A stretch of 64,000 nt of DNA from Solen grandis (taxonomy: Eukaryota > Mollusca > Bivalvia > Adapedonta > Solenidae), in the NCBI GenBank assembly GCA_021229015.1, contig CM037795.1:16760117-16824116 (forward strand). The letters are read 5' to 3'. This document shows positions 11,400 through 22,977 of this stretch, piece after piece. A program made the translations under genes and the position numbers. Under the pieces are notes generated by a model. That model was given only the letters and a program-made list of their open reading frames with translations. It was not told where the DNA came from and made no database searches. How positions within the stretch are numbered: the stretch's first letter is position 1; each line of letters starts with the position of its first letter.

Positions 11400-12110
11400 T
11401 CCTGCAAAAGAACAATCGGATCTTGCTCAACCAACCCAATGACCACTTACATTTCTTTCTTCAAATTCACAGATTTCCATGAATTAGCCCTATTATGAAA
11501 AACATGAATAAGTCATGTTTGATAACGTAATCACTTGAAATTTTCTGGACTTTTTGCGCATGTTAAGGTACGGCATTATTACTTATTTAAGGTTAATATA
11601 TACAACCTTTTGATCTTTTTAATATATTTTGCTTACAAATCAATGTTGTCATAAACAAGTGACACAACATAGATTCCTTAAGGTATGCTTAAGATTGGCA
11701 TCAGTACTCATGACGCTGGAGCGCGAATACGTATTGAAATGAATGATTTTTATATTTCAACGACGTCAAAATCAAGTGACTAAACAAAAATATATTTTTT
11801 GCAAGGACATGTTCGTTCAGCTAACGTTCTATTTATCAAGAAAAAAGTATCTTCGAGAATGCGAACAGGTTTGTTTTCACATTTTTAAGTAGGCATTCCA
11901 TCAAACATGAATAACTGCCATGTTTGATGACGTTATCACTTGAAATTTTCAAGACCTTATGAACGTACTAAGTTTCGACATTTTTTAAAAGTTTAAGTTC
12001 ATTGGTCTAATTGGCGATTTTATATGATTTTTCAAAATAATTCTTGCTTAAGTATGCATGACGTCATAATCACGTGACAAAACAAACATTTCTTGCAGTA
12101 TGCATCACTT
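11400..12110. repeat. Degenerate copies of the CRE/E-box repeat family
   Basis: Two related segments near 11508-11560 and 11905-11960 share CATGTTTGATAACG or CATGTTTGATGACG followed by TTATCACTTGAAATTTTC. A TGACGTCATAATCACGTGAC block follows near 12059-12078. They look like older partial copies of the repeat at 12115-12545. Confidence 0.5.
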
Positions 12111-12114
12111 CAAT

Positions 12115-12545
12115 TTTAACTCTATCAAGTCTGAAAATATAATTAAGATTGACTTAAAATTCATGATACCAGAGTGAAAGAAATTTTTAAAAAGAAATGC
12201 TTTTTGTCTTTTTGATGACGTCATAACCACGTGACTTAAGAAAAAATCCTTCAGAAAATAGAATGTAAACTTCTATGCCGATATGCAGTCCAATTTTCAT
12301 GCTTGTAACGCATCAGGGGGCTTTGTAAAATTTGAATTCAATTATTGGACCAAAGTTCGAAACTCGGTAGTGCCATGAAATCTTAATCTTTTCGAATTTG
12401 GAAATTTGAATGCCAAGGTGCACATCCTAAAATACATCTTCTGTAAAAATATCAAGATAATCGGACCAAAATTGAAGGCTCTAGAGCGCGAACAAACTTT
12501 TGAAGTAGACGTCAAATCTGACGTCATATGACGCCAATGAAAATT
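12115..12545. repeat. Dispersed repeat, copy 1, with CRE and E-box motifs
   Basis: About 430 bp shared with 14085-14525. Diagnostic features in order are a TGACGTCA or degenerate copy next to CCACGTGACTT (12216-12237), GACCAAAGTTCGAAACTCGG near 12350, AAGGTGCACATC near 12416, GAGCGCGAACAAACTTTTGA near 12485 and a double GACGTCA near 12512-12528. Minus-strand ORFs inside both copies share the start MTSDLTS, which could be a remnant of coding sequence or chance within homologous DNA. Confidence 0.75.
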
Positions 12546-13024
12546 GAAAATGATTGAATGTATAAAAAGATACTGTAATGCCCAGCATTGTGTTAAAAAT
12601 TGTACATGTATTGTTTATATAAATCAGAGCGTGTAATGTCCAGCATTATTACAGTATATAATAAGATAGATATTGCACTTAGGTAAAGCTATTTTTCTTA
12701 AAGATGCTCGCATTATTGTATAAGTACTATAAAACATTGTAAAAGTTTAAAAACGTCATGTGTAGTTGACTGTTTCTTTCCATTTTAGCTCTAGAACTTT
12801 TGTGTATTGGCATTTCACTGAAATATGTATTATTATAAACATGTCATCTTTTAAAGATTGTATTGATAATAATTTTATTATTACCTTCATTATATCAATC
12901 CAATTTCCTTTGAATTAAATCCTTTTTTTACTGTTAAATCACTTCCATGTTTAAATCTTGTATCTTAGTACACTTTATGTGCAGTGTGTGTATTTTTAGA
13001 ATGTGTACAGCCGACGTAATGCAT

Positions 13025-13400
13025 TGTGGGAAATTATGATGATGTCACAGGGCAAAGGTCATGTTTATATCTTCTGCTAATTTCCAAGATCTGTCAAACG
13101 AGTTCAACTGTGATTTAAAGTCAGAAAATTGTGTATTTCAAAAAGGAAACTTTCAGGTCTTTACTATTGATGATTAATTAATGTATTCATGTGTTTTGTA
13201 TATATTTATTCATTCAAGTTAATTGTTTAAACACTGTTAGAAGTGTGCATAGCACTGTTTCCTTAACGAGGGATTCTGACATTCCCACATATTATTTTGA
13301 GGGATTTGACGTTGTGGGAAACATAGGGAGTTTTAGGGAACGTTTTGGGAGTAGTGGGAAGTGGGGGTACTATATAAGGCTTCTCCCACTGATTTTGGGG
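13025..13400 (+). promoter_or_regulatory. TATA-box block with clustered GTGGGAA sites
   Basis: A TATATAAG at 13371 follows a GC-richer stretch with TGTGGGAA at 13025 and 13313, TTCCCACA (the same motif inverted) at 13282 and GTGGGAA at 13354. TGTGGGAA matches the consensus of CSL (Suppressor of Hairless/RBPJ) factors. The block could be a cryptic or alternative promoter inside the intron, or the core of a solo LTR. No gene with a clear start follows; the overlapping 102-codon ORF at 13191 does not begin with ATG and has no recognised motif. Confidence 0.35.
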
Positions 13401-13991
13401 ACTCCAATTCCAAACTTCTTAAGGTTAGGATCTGATTTTTTGGTTATTTTTCTTAGGCTTTTTTTATCATTTTTACACCAACGTAAGATTATTAATTGAG
13501 TTCTAGAATTGCATTTTAAGAGAATACTATCATATTAAGCTCATATTGTATTAGGGATATCATCATAGATTTTATCATTTAAGCACACTATATTTTCAAT
13601 GATTTTGAAGTTGATTTTAAGTGTAAATCTGTACATGTATTAGCCATTATGGTCACTGAATGGTTAATCTATAAGTCCTGGGGAAATGTATTTTCTTTTC
13701 AGAAGTGCTGAAATCTGATTGTGCACATTGGTTATGAATTTATGACCAAGATTTAGGAAACTGTTGAGATAAGATATTCTGATTATTAAAACTCTAGTTG
13801 AATCCAACTTTGCATTATTGTTTTTTCATCGTCCCTTCATAGAGAGTTCCCTCCTTTATTATTTTTCATAAATATAAGCTCGGAGTCAGTTTTATTTTAA
13901 ACTTAAACATTTCACTTTGAGTGAAAGAGAAGTAGCCAATGCCACTTGATTGTCAGGTGCGTGTATGGTAAAGAGAGAAAGAGACACACGC

Positions 13992-14068
13992 AGACACACA
14001 TCCGTTCAACCTAGATCAACCTGCTCATTACACACCCATCCGTTCGACCCAGATCAGCCGGCTCGCTA
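13992..14068. repeat. Tandem duplication of about 38 bp
   Basis: Two adjacent imperfect copies of a unit containing ACCCATCCGTTCGACCCAG and GATCAGCCGGCTCGCTACA (first copy ACACATCCGTTCAACCTAG and so on). The unit is C-rich against an AT-rich background. Confidence 0.7.
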
Positions 14069-14084
14069 CAATACTTTTTATCGC

Positions 14085-14525
14085 TACAATTTCAATTCCA
14101 TTAAAATTGACTCGAAATGTATGATGCCAGAGCGAGAGAAATCTTTGAAAAAAAATAGGATTTTGCCCTTTAAATGTCGTCATAACCACGTGACTTAAAA
14201 GGTAATCTTTCAGAAAAAAGAAAGTACATGTAGATCTCTGGGCCGATTAGCTGTCCAATTTTCATGCTTTCTAACTCATCAGTAGCCTTTGTAACATTAA
14301 ATGATAGTTTTAGGACCAAAGTTCGAAACTCGGTTTTGCCATAAATTTTTATTTTTTTCTAATTTGAAAATTTGAAAGACAAGGTGCACATCTACATCAT
14401 AACATACTTCTTCTGTGAAAATATCAAGATAAAACGACCAAAAAAAGGCTCCAGAGCGCGAACAAACTTTTGATGCTGACGTCAAATCTGACGTCATATC
14501 ACGTCATTGAAAATTTAAAATGATA
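14085..14525. repeat. Dispersed repeat, copy 2, with CRE and E-box motifs
   Basis: Same order of blocks as 12115-12545 with scattered substitutions and small indels: CATAACCACGTGACTT near 14181, the GACCAAAGTTCG block near 14314, the GAGCGCGAACAAAC block near 14455 and two GACGTCA sites near 14478-14496. Both copies lie in the same orientation about 1.97 kb apart. Confidence 0.75.
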
Positions 14526-14529
14526 GAAT

Positions 14530-15722
14530 TTAAATATTTGAACTTTTTTGTCGAGGCAATTTAATTTTCATGTTGCTCAGACACTGGCAGCATACTGAAA
14601 TTAACTCTTGGATTTGGTTGGAAAATGAGGAATAATAATAATAATAAGAAGAAACATAACAAACCCTATACGTTTTCCGCAGGTTTGCGGAAAGCCGTAA
14701 AAATATGTAATGGTTTTATGAAACAGGAAACAGCTGTTTGAGCATATCTGATATAATAGTATATGACACAATGACTTTTTTCCTTGATCATACAGGGATT
14801 AAAGCAAATCCCGGAATGTTTTACGTTCAGGAATAGCTAGAATACTGATTTGTTTTCTATGTATTCTATCACCGATTCTGGTATAAACTGAGTATTAAGG
14901 ACTGAACCAAACGACGATTATTTTGAAATCGGCTCTATACACATTTCGTAGCTTTAATTTTTTTTTTCAGAAATCAAACAGACATGGACGCCATAATGAA
15001 AATTCGTTAAAATTGTTCTCTTACCAGAATCTGGATAAACACTTTTTATATGTGGTGACCCTAGTAAATCAATTTGTATATCAAACAATGGTAAACAATT
15101 AGAGAAACATTAAGCTATTATAGTATAATGCATAATTATATGGAAATATATCCTGATAAATCAAACTTGGCTCAATTGTAAATTAAAATCTCCCAAAGTC
15201 CTGTTCGTATTAGGTATGGCAAGTATGGCCTCTCCAGGGACCGATGATGATGAAAGCTGCCTCGAATTCCACCGACAATACTTACGCTAATAGTACTTAC
15301 ATTCTTAAACTAGGTAGAGATACATTCCACCATTACTATTTTATAAAATATTCAAGTATACGACGAAGTTGAAATGATTTATTACCTTAAATACTAACAA
15401 TATTTGATAAGAAATAAGAAATAGGTTTTTTAACAAGACTAATGAAATTCGCCCATAAGTATTTTAAGTTTTACTTAGCGCAAAGTCACTGTTGAAAGTC
15501 GACCATGTTTACATATTTTTAAATAAAGGTTAATGGTATTCTTGATCAACGATCTCTATTTTAATGGCCATGAATATATCACTCTTATTGATCAGAAGTA
15601 AATTTAGAAGTACATTGATTTAATCGAGAGCATTCTCAAGTAGGGTAGATATCCAATAGAAAGATGACCATATATAAGCCCAAATCCAGAAGAAGAAAAA
15701 AAACGTATAAGTAAAACATAAC

Positions 15723-15757
<35 letters not shown>

Positions 15758-18197
15758 GTTTCAAGAAAACATAAAAATATATCAGGAATCAATATATTAG
15801 AAGTTTCTTTTTGAGAGGATTTGTATTTTTAAATGCGTAGAATTGTAAAACAAAATTACGAAATTATTGTTATGTAAAATAAAGAAAAACAACAGCAAAA
15901 AGAACCAGAAGTTTGGATCCACAGAGCGTTTATAGTCAGAAAAACGAGAAAAGCAAACCTTTTATCTTCCACATCTAATGATTTTTTTCCATAATCATAT
16001 GGCTACAATTAACAATAAATGTAAGGATCATAATCATAAACTGGTAAATACTCTCTCTCCCTCTCTCTCTCTCTCACTCTCTCTCTCTCTTTCAGACGAA
16101 AGACGTTAAGAATGATATATGCTGAGAGCTAATATAGAAATATAATTAGAAATTATTTTTTAAACAATTAAGATTTTTTCGGTATTTTAGGTCAAACTTT
16201 ACGAACTACTTTCCGAATATTTATTCATAAAAACAAACAATAACAATGTCGCTCTATCTAGAAACAGAAAGACATGTAAACTATCATTAACATGTCAAAG
16301 GTATCCTGATTGCATTCCTAACCAGAGTAAAATGTCGTAAATTTGAAATACATAATGTATATGTCGATCATCTCTGATTGAATGTTATAGAATGCGATGG
16401 AATACATTGGTTACTGGGACGAAGCCCGGTACAAAAATGTACAGACTTGGATACAATATTAAAAGCAATTCATAATAAACTGTATCTTATGAACACCAAA
16501 GCAATGTCGACCGTTTATGCTAATTGTATTCAAGTTGCGTAAATATTTTCGTTGCAAAGTTTAAAGATACATATGTGTTGATTTTAAAAATCATTCACAA
16601 ATACGTTCAATGACTATAAAATATGGTTAACATACAACACTTTCTGAAACAGTCACTCATACGGGAATGATACGAATAACTCACGATATTATATAGAAAC
16701 AATTTGGCCTATTTCGTGGGGATCATGTATACTGAAATCTGAGTAATCAGGTTCCGGAGACCGAGATCTTAGCAATGAGACTGCATTCTGAATATCAGAA
16801 TGCAGCTCAAAATTGGTTTAAAAGAAAAGAGAGAGTGTTGCATCAAAATTCATTAAAATAGAGCAAGTAACAGGTTAGTGTATATTTGAAGTAAATGAAT
16901 CTCGGTCGTGCTGTCATAGAGATAAGATTTAAGTAAACTCTTTTTATTTTGAATAGAAAGACAAAAGCATATCAATCAGCAAAGAATTCTGGGTAGTTTG
17001 GAAGATCAGTATTGGAATTTCATCAAACCTCGTTAAAACTCAACAGAGCCTCGTTTCGTAACAATCAAGCAAAACATCTTTTCGCATTAATTGATACTTC
17101 TATTATTACTATTTAAGCTACTGTATGCAAGCGAAAACTCATCACAAAACCAATTTCTCAATACATTATATTTTCTTCTAATACTATTGGTATAAGTCAT
17201 GATTGGCTGCTTGTTCTTATTTTTTTACTCCTGTTAATGTCAAGAAATTGTGTAAAAATATGTGAGATGTAGCTTGATGATATATTAACTTTGTTAACTA
17301 ATGACATTAAGTTTCAGCTTCCCCTTTATGATAGGCCTATGTTAAATCCCTTTTGATTAAATTATCATGTCTAAAAATTCATGTACACACACAAAAATGA
17401 TTAATAAGTGTATTCGGACTAAAACTGTTATAAAAGAATATTAAATGTCAGGATAATAAAGTTCCTTTTCTCGTGACAAAAAGGGGGGTAAACAGTATTT
17501 AATGAGAGATATACGTATTTGGTTTTATCGCAATGGATTGAAGTGAAAAAATCAGTATATTTATCATTGATATGAACAATTTTACTCATCTCACCTTATC
17601 TCGTACACGTAACTTAATGAGAGCTTCTCTTGATTTGCTCTTTACCTATATCAGAGTTGCTGATCTCTATTTGTTTATTAGGTCTTTGAAAAATATATAA
17701 AAAAAATTCTCTTTGTCTTTTGTATTGTAACTTATGCAATGTAAATATGTAATTTTTGAAGCGATGACGTGTACGTCCTGTACACTATAATTCCATATAC
17801 TTTATAATGTTTTATCAGTTAATTCTAAACATATCTAACTCCTTCACGTTTTTGATCAACTCAGGTATCCTTGGTTCTCTTTTTCAGAATGATTAGTAAA
17901 CTAAATATCATGATATAAACTATTCAAACTATGTTATTTTGTAAACTTTTTGCCAAAAAACAGCCAACTGAACCAACTAAAAGCTGTCATAGATGTGATT
18001 CAAAAGGGTAAAAATATATCAAATTCACAAGTAAATAAGATTTCTTCAATAAGTGAATTTTGCAAATTTTGAGTATATGTGTTAAGCACATCTAGGTTAT
18101 TTGAAAAGACCGGAAAATTTGTTGGAATGTTTGCACACAAGTACTTAAGACTTAGCTAAAACATACGTGGATAAGAAAAGAGTAATTCTAATTTTAC
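14530..18197. other. Intronic DNA with simple repeats only
   Basis: Beyond the poly-T at 15727-15755 and the CT tract at 16051-16090, no gene, repeat family or RNA structure is recognisable. A short copy of the phrase GGTTTGCGGAAAGCCGT at about 14684 matches one near 11259, which points to another old dispersed repeat. Confidence 0.45.
16051..16090. repeat. (CT)n microsatellite
   Basis: About 20 CT dinucleotides with two interruptions. Confidence 0.95.
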
Positions 18198-18282
18198 TTG
18201 AATAATAAAAAAAAAATGACGAACTATGACCAGAAATGGATTCGCTGGAAAGTCTTAAACAACGAAAGAGAAAATAACTCAC

Positions 18283-18400
18283 GGTTTTGTGGTCCGACTA
18301 TATTGATACGGCCTACGATGGTGTTCCCGGAAACTTCAAGATTTAAAAGCAGGGTTATCTGCAGGATCAGTAGTTTACTGAGAGAAGAACGTGAAGCCAT
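18283..18400 (-). CDS. Predicted secreted Cys-containing protein, exon 1 with signal peptide
   Basis: First coding exon, starting at the ATG at 18398-18400 and ending at 18283 before a consensus GTGAGT donor. It encodes 39 codons plus one base. The N-terminus MASRSSLSKLLILQITLLL has the basic start and leucine-rich core of a signal peptide, with likely cleavage near Val-Ser-Gly at residues 23-25. The mature start reads NTIVGRINIVGPQN. The leftover C joins GT from exon 2 to make Arg. The assembled protein has 185 residues and eight cysteines after the signal peptide, enough for four disulfides, so it should be secreted. Intron 1 is 9.6 kb. The plus-strand 109-codon ORF over this exon is a shadow. 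Confidence 0.72.
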
Positions 18401-18700
18401 TCTGGATGGAAGGTGTCGACTGCCTCATGCAGATTCACAAATACCTTTAAATACTTACCATTGCATGCAGAGAAAATGCGACGTTGTTGAGATGATAAAA
18501 AAAATCACATGGCATGGCTTGTCGTGATATTTTTTTTGTTATCATATATGGATAAACAACCAACATGTGCTGACGTTATTGGCTAATTAATCTACTGCTT
18601 AAAACCGGCTTGTCGAGACAGAAAACAAAAAAAACAAGAGTTAAGGATGGTCCATCATTATGCTTTGATAGCTACTTTCGTGAGACGATTTCACAGGGCG
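18401..18700 (-). promoter_or_regulatory. Putative 5' UTR and promoter of the secreted-protein gene
   Basis: The minus strand upstream of the exon 1 ATG contains an ATGG|GTAAGT-like donor near 18470, a CCAAT box followed by a CGTCA half-site near 18575-18585, and a run of more balanced base composition to about 18780. No TATA box is placed clearly. The start site is not determinable from sequence. Confidence 0.3.
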
Positions 18701-18800
18701 AAAAATCAAAATATTTCATGGCAACCCGGGTACACCGGCATAAACGTAATTTTTGTTGTTACTGTGAATCGAATCAGACGAAATTGATTACAGTTTACAA

Positions 18801-20037
18801 AGAATAACATCAGTACAGCATACATAATTTGTTATTAGGAACTGTATTTGTACTCATGAAACGATGTTACCAAAATATAAATACTTTGGGATTAAGCGAA
18901 AACTACCTTAAGCTAAATAAGCTTATATTCCCTTTCACAGTTGTCAGTACAGTGGCGTGTTCTATATAATAAGTGGGGAGAAACTTATTTATAGACAAAT
19001 GAACTCTTTCTAAGCGTTAGAGTATAAGAAAGTTAGGAAGATAGGAGGAAGAGAAAAAATAAATTTGATGAATGAGTACAGTGAAAATCTAAATCAATGT
19101 CAACCGCGTGAAGCCTCTGGAGAATTGCTTTGTATACTTTTAAGTACCAATATATTACAAGATCAAGACAATTTGCCTTATCTTCATCAATCGAAAGTGC
19201 TGCTCATAGTGAACCATCTGAAGCAGTTGAAAAACGTGATGCGCAGTTAACTTTTGTACTGACGCAAATATAAATGTGTTTTCCTCAACTGATAACGACG
19301 GATCACCTGTAGTAATATATTTATTTGAATATTAAAATTACATAGGTCATTGAATAATATCAAAAGAGGTTGGGTGTAGTATCTACACTCAAAGCAGAAG
19401 TGATTCTCCACATTTACAGAAGGGATTGAGAACAAGACCCCTTGAATACAGATGTAGACTACAACCAGTGCGAAGCCGTGTAGGAAGGACCTGAATGTGT
19501 CTTGAACCTTGGTAATAATAAACTGGAACGCTTTGTCTATCAGAATTTAGAAAAATTTTGAATTCATATATAGACGACGCATTTTCTCATATCAAAGTCT
19601 TAGAAACCTAAACCTTGGCTTATATTAATAGAAATAAAATTCCATGAACGAACTGCTATATACTGCATCATCCATGGAATTGGATGCTCTCTTCTTTGAG
19701 AGTTTGGAGTTACATATATTCTTAGCCTTGTTAAGTTATAGATTACGCTTCCATATTTTGAAGCTTAAGCTACCTTAGGTTTCTATTTTGTAATACATGT
19801 GTTATCCGGTGCTTTTAAAGTTGTGATTTTGGCTAGCAGGTCTTACTTTTGCCATCTCAGTCGACTATTTTGTCAATGTAATACCGTGCTTTGTTACAAG
19901 GGATATAAGCGAAAGCTGTATAAAGAGGAGTTATATGTTGGACATCGAATGAATTTGATATCGACGATGCAAGCAATATTGCTTGCTGTTGTGGCGTGTC
20001 CTCGTTTGTTTGGTGCTGATTTGTGCACGGATTTTAT
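18801..20037. other. No gene seen
   Basis: ORFs of 61 to 97 codons occur, but none has an ATG in good context together with splice signals or a recognised motif. The 97-codon reading at 19799-20092 runs into the MITE that follows and is not supported. Confidence 0.45.
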
Positions 20038-20041
20038 GTAT

Positions 20042-20275
20042 CCCTTTCCCTCATATAGACTCATTTTGACGCACTCAATAGGTACCACATAAAGCCTGAT
20101 CTGCAGAAAACCACAGTTAAACCTTACCAAATTTAGTTACAAAATCCTCATTTCCAGACCACTTAGGAGCAGCGAACAGCATAAAACCTGATCAGCCTGC
20201 GAGTTACTCGCAGGCTAATCTAGTTCTATGCTGTTCGCATAGGTCTTTTCATGGTGTCCTCTATGAGGGAAAGGG
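20042..20275 (+). mobile_element. TTAA-type hairpin MITE family 1, copy A (GTAT flanks)
   Basis: The element runs CCCTTTCCCTCATA to TATGAGGGAAAGGG-like ends with the family's central palindrome at about 20166-20232. Its flanks are GTAT on both sides (20038-20041 and 20276-20279) instead of TTAA. The central hairpin arms have drifted slightly (CTAATCTAGTTC). Orientation is defined as plus where CATATAGACTC is on the left. Confidence 0.9.
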
Positions 20276-20280
20276 GTATG

Positions 20281-20303
20281 AGAGAGAGAGAGAGAGAGAG
20301 AGA
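20281..20303. repeat. (GA)n microsatellite
   Basis: About 11 GA units directly adjoining MITE copy A. Confidence 0.95.
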
Positions 20304-22426
20304 TGATTTGAATGTCTTTACATCCGCTCCACTACCTGTACTTGCACTCCGTTCGAAGATGGAGAGCAGTCGGAACTACATGTAGTAAATTCTTCACCAT
20401 ATGTAATCGCTTGCCTATTGCAGTTCGTTTAGAAATATCTAAACATTGCATACTTAAGAACTGACTAGTTCATCACTTCTAAGACAAAGGCAAGCATCCT
20501 TACCAACGATAACAGTTTGTTAATTTCGATTCTTGTTTGGAGTTTTGGCACCCATGGGTAAAAGTACGATGGGTACCCGGATAGAAAATGTGTCCTACTG
20601 AATATTCTGCAAGAATTTCTTTTGAGTGCTCAACCAGGCTTGATTTCCATCAACAATGCTATACCTAAAGTCAATTCTATACCTAAAGTAATACTTAAAT
20701 ACTTTGGGAAGAATTTAAAAAATTTTACAATTTTTATCAGTTCCTAAGGTAGTAATTCATGTCACTGAGTATTTCGTAAAACAGGAATGGTTGAATGCAT
20801 TCTAACCAATTAAAGAATTTAAGCATGAATTAGGGCAACCATTTGTCAGTGCTATTTAGACATTGTAAAGATTAAAGGAATTTCTACACAAACTTTCAAT
20901 TAATTGTCAACATTCTGATTCATCCTTAAAAAATGTTTAATTAAGGCCAAACAAGACATTTCTTCTTTACCATATTTTTATTAGAAACATACATTAGAAA
21001 ATATTACAACCATTAATGTATAGAATAACATATAAACATTATAAATTCACATGGAAGACAGATGACTGAATAAGCTGTGAATGTATTTGGACCATAAGTA
21101 TTTTTGTTGTTTTAGTAAAGTTTACATTCATTACTTGGATATATTTTAAACTTGAATGTTTAACGAACAAATAAACAAGGTCTTGAACCATTATTTATAT
21201 GATGTTGGCAAAGTTTGGCATACAACATATAGTTATTTTTCCAGTTACTGCCTGGCAATATTCTATCTCATCTTTATCTTACTCACTTATAACTCTATGA
21301 GCTTCATTAATTAGTTTTATTATCACATGGTTTATTTTTTATGAAACAAATGGATACTGGAATGCAATCGTTTTTCGTTGTTTTTTCAGGGCGTGCCATG
21401 ATGAATGAAAAGTCAATGTATATTACAATTATATTTAAAATTTGTCATGGTTTGTCATTAATATTTCTTCTACAATGTGTGTGTGTGTGTGTTGATGTTT
21501 GTGTGTATGTGAGAGAGAGCCAACAGTATTAACAAAATATACAAAACAGTATGTTCATAAATTCAAACTGAATTATGAATGCTTAAATTCAAATGTTAAT
21601 GTGAAAGCAAACAGAGAGGACACTAATCAGGCAGCTTAAGGTGACACACAAACTGGCTCTGCGCAGCTTGCCAAGGTGTCCAAAAAATCTATATGAGGGG
21701 CCCGTTTCACTTACCTTCAAATGAAAATATTAGACCTTAGTCGGGCATGTAAGAATGCTGTAATACATCTTATATGTATAATTAAACAACAAAAAAGGTG
21801 ATCCATTTTCTTGTATGAAACAAACTCAGCAGTTTTTGTGAAGAAAAATATCACAAGAGTGATACTATTTTACATCCATTATTTCCGTGAACAAAGATTA
21901 TTTTACTGCACAAAAATGAGTGAAACAGGCCTGTCATTAACATTATGATGTAATAGGTTCTAAATTCCATGAAAAAAATTTGCTTTAAATGAGTTATTTT
22001 TTCCATTAGGACTCAGAAAATGTATATAAAAACTAGTTTATCCTATATTTAGAGGTATTTGCTGTGTTTAAAAATAAAGGATATCTGGATGGTAAAATTC
22101 AACAGTAACTTACAGAAAATCAAAGAATCAAGAGCTATACATTGTAATTTGAAAAGACACCTAAAAACACAGTTAGACCAACCTTTCTATTTCTTTTATA
22201 GCCCCCTCCCCCTCAGTGTATTGTGGTTTTGAACACAGTAATAAATGTAAGCCATCAATAAATCTAAAATCTTTATATATGACATGGCACACAAAATTGC
22301 ACAAAAGAACCCTTTGCCACCACCTTGTATACATTTGACTAGGAAGTATATTATTAAATCAAATAGAAAAAAAGTATATATAAACATTTGTATTGCGACT
22401 GAAGTCTAATATATACAAACACTTTC
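20304..22426. other. No gene seen
   Basis: AT-rich DNA with a short GT tract at about 21475-21493. The 63-codon ORF over that tract is a shadow of the repeat. Confidence 0.45.
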
Positions 22427-22672
22427 TTAACCCTTTACTTCCTATAGACTCATTTTGACACATAGGCAAACAGAGCAGACCCAGATCAGACAGCTGCTAT
22501 AGGAACTGTCTGATCAGGGTCTCTCTGTTTGCTTATATAATGTTGTAGCTCAGTTTCTAAACAGTCTGTGTGGCAAAGAAAATACATCATTTCATAAACC
22601 ATTTAAAGATCAGTAAATCAATATTCATGAAGCATAAATTTGTACATGAATATTCATGAGGTAAAGGGTTAA
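22427..22672 (+). mobile_element. TTAA-type hairpin MITE family 2, best copy
   Basis: A 246-bp element from TTAACCCTTTACTTC to GAGGTAAAGGGTTAA. The centre is a palindrome whose arms contain GGCAAACAGAGCAGACCC and GATCAGACAGC, mirrored by CTGTCTGATCAGGGTC and the GTTTGC end. The right part carries two copies of ATGAATATTCATG, itself a palindrome. It has no coding capacity. The terminal 10 bp (TTAACCCTTT) equal those of family 1, but the internal sequence is different. Confidence 0.85.
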
Positions 22673-22977
22673 GCCATACCGATGCACAATCCATAGCAAC
22701 AATAGACATTCCACAACCAAAGACATAAAATTCTAAATCAAAAAATGTATAGTTATATACTTGTATATTTTAAACAAAACAATCATTTTATTGCTTTTCT
22801 TACTCTGATTTTCAAAGTTCAAAAGAGAAATAAATAAAAGTAAATATAAAATTTCTATAAATAAGAATGCACACATCAGAATATTAACCAGTTATTGAAG
22901 CAAAAATATAACATATACTGATCACAAATATTTTCTTCTAAAGTTAAAAAGGCATGACAATATAAATATATTAGTTT

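Larger units (their letters stand above)
8639..18282 (-). other. Intron 1 of the secreted-protein gene (inferred)
   Basis: The 9.6-kb interval between the GTGAGT donor at 18282 and the acceptor at 8639 would be a single intron if no exon was missed. It holds the hairpin at 9022, the fold-back element at 9469, the CRE-bearing repeats at 11.4-14.5 kb, the TATA block near 13.37 kb, poly-T tracts at 10073-10090 and 15727-15755 and the CT microsatellite at 16051. I saw no further phase-1 exon, but a short one could be hidden. Confidence 0.5.

Noticed and set aside
12950..13970. Solo LTR
   Set aside because: A TATA box and GC-rich core fit, but I found no matching TG...CA ends or target duplication, so it is kept only as a promoter-like block.
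18198..18527. 109-codon plus-strand ORF
   Set aside because: It is antisense to exon 1 of the secreted-protein gene, does not begin with ATG and has no motif; the minus strand has the signal peptide and donor.
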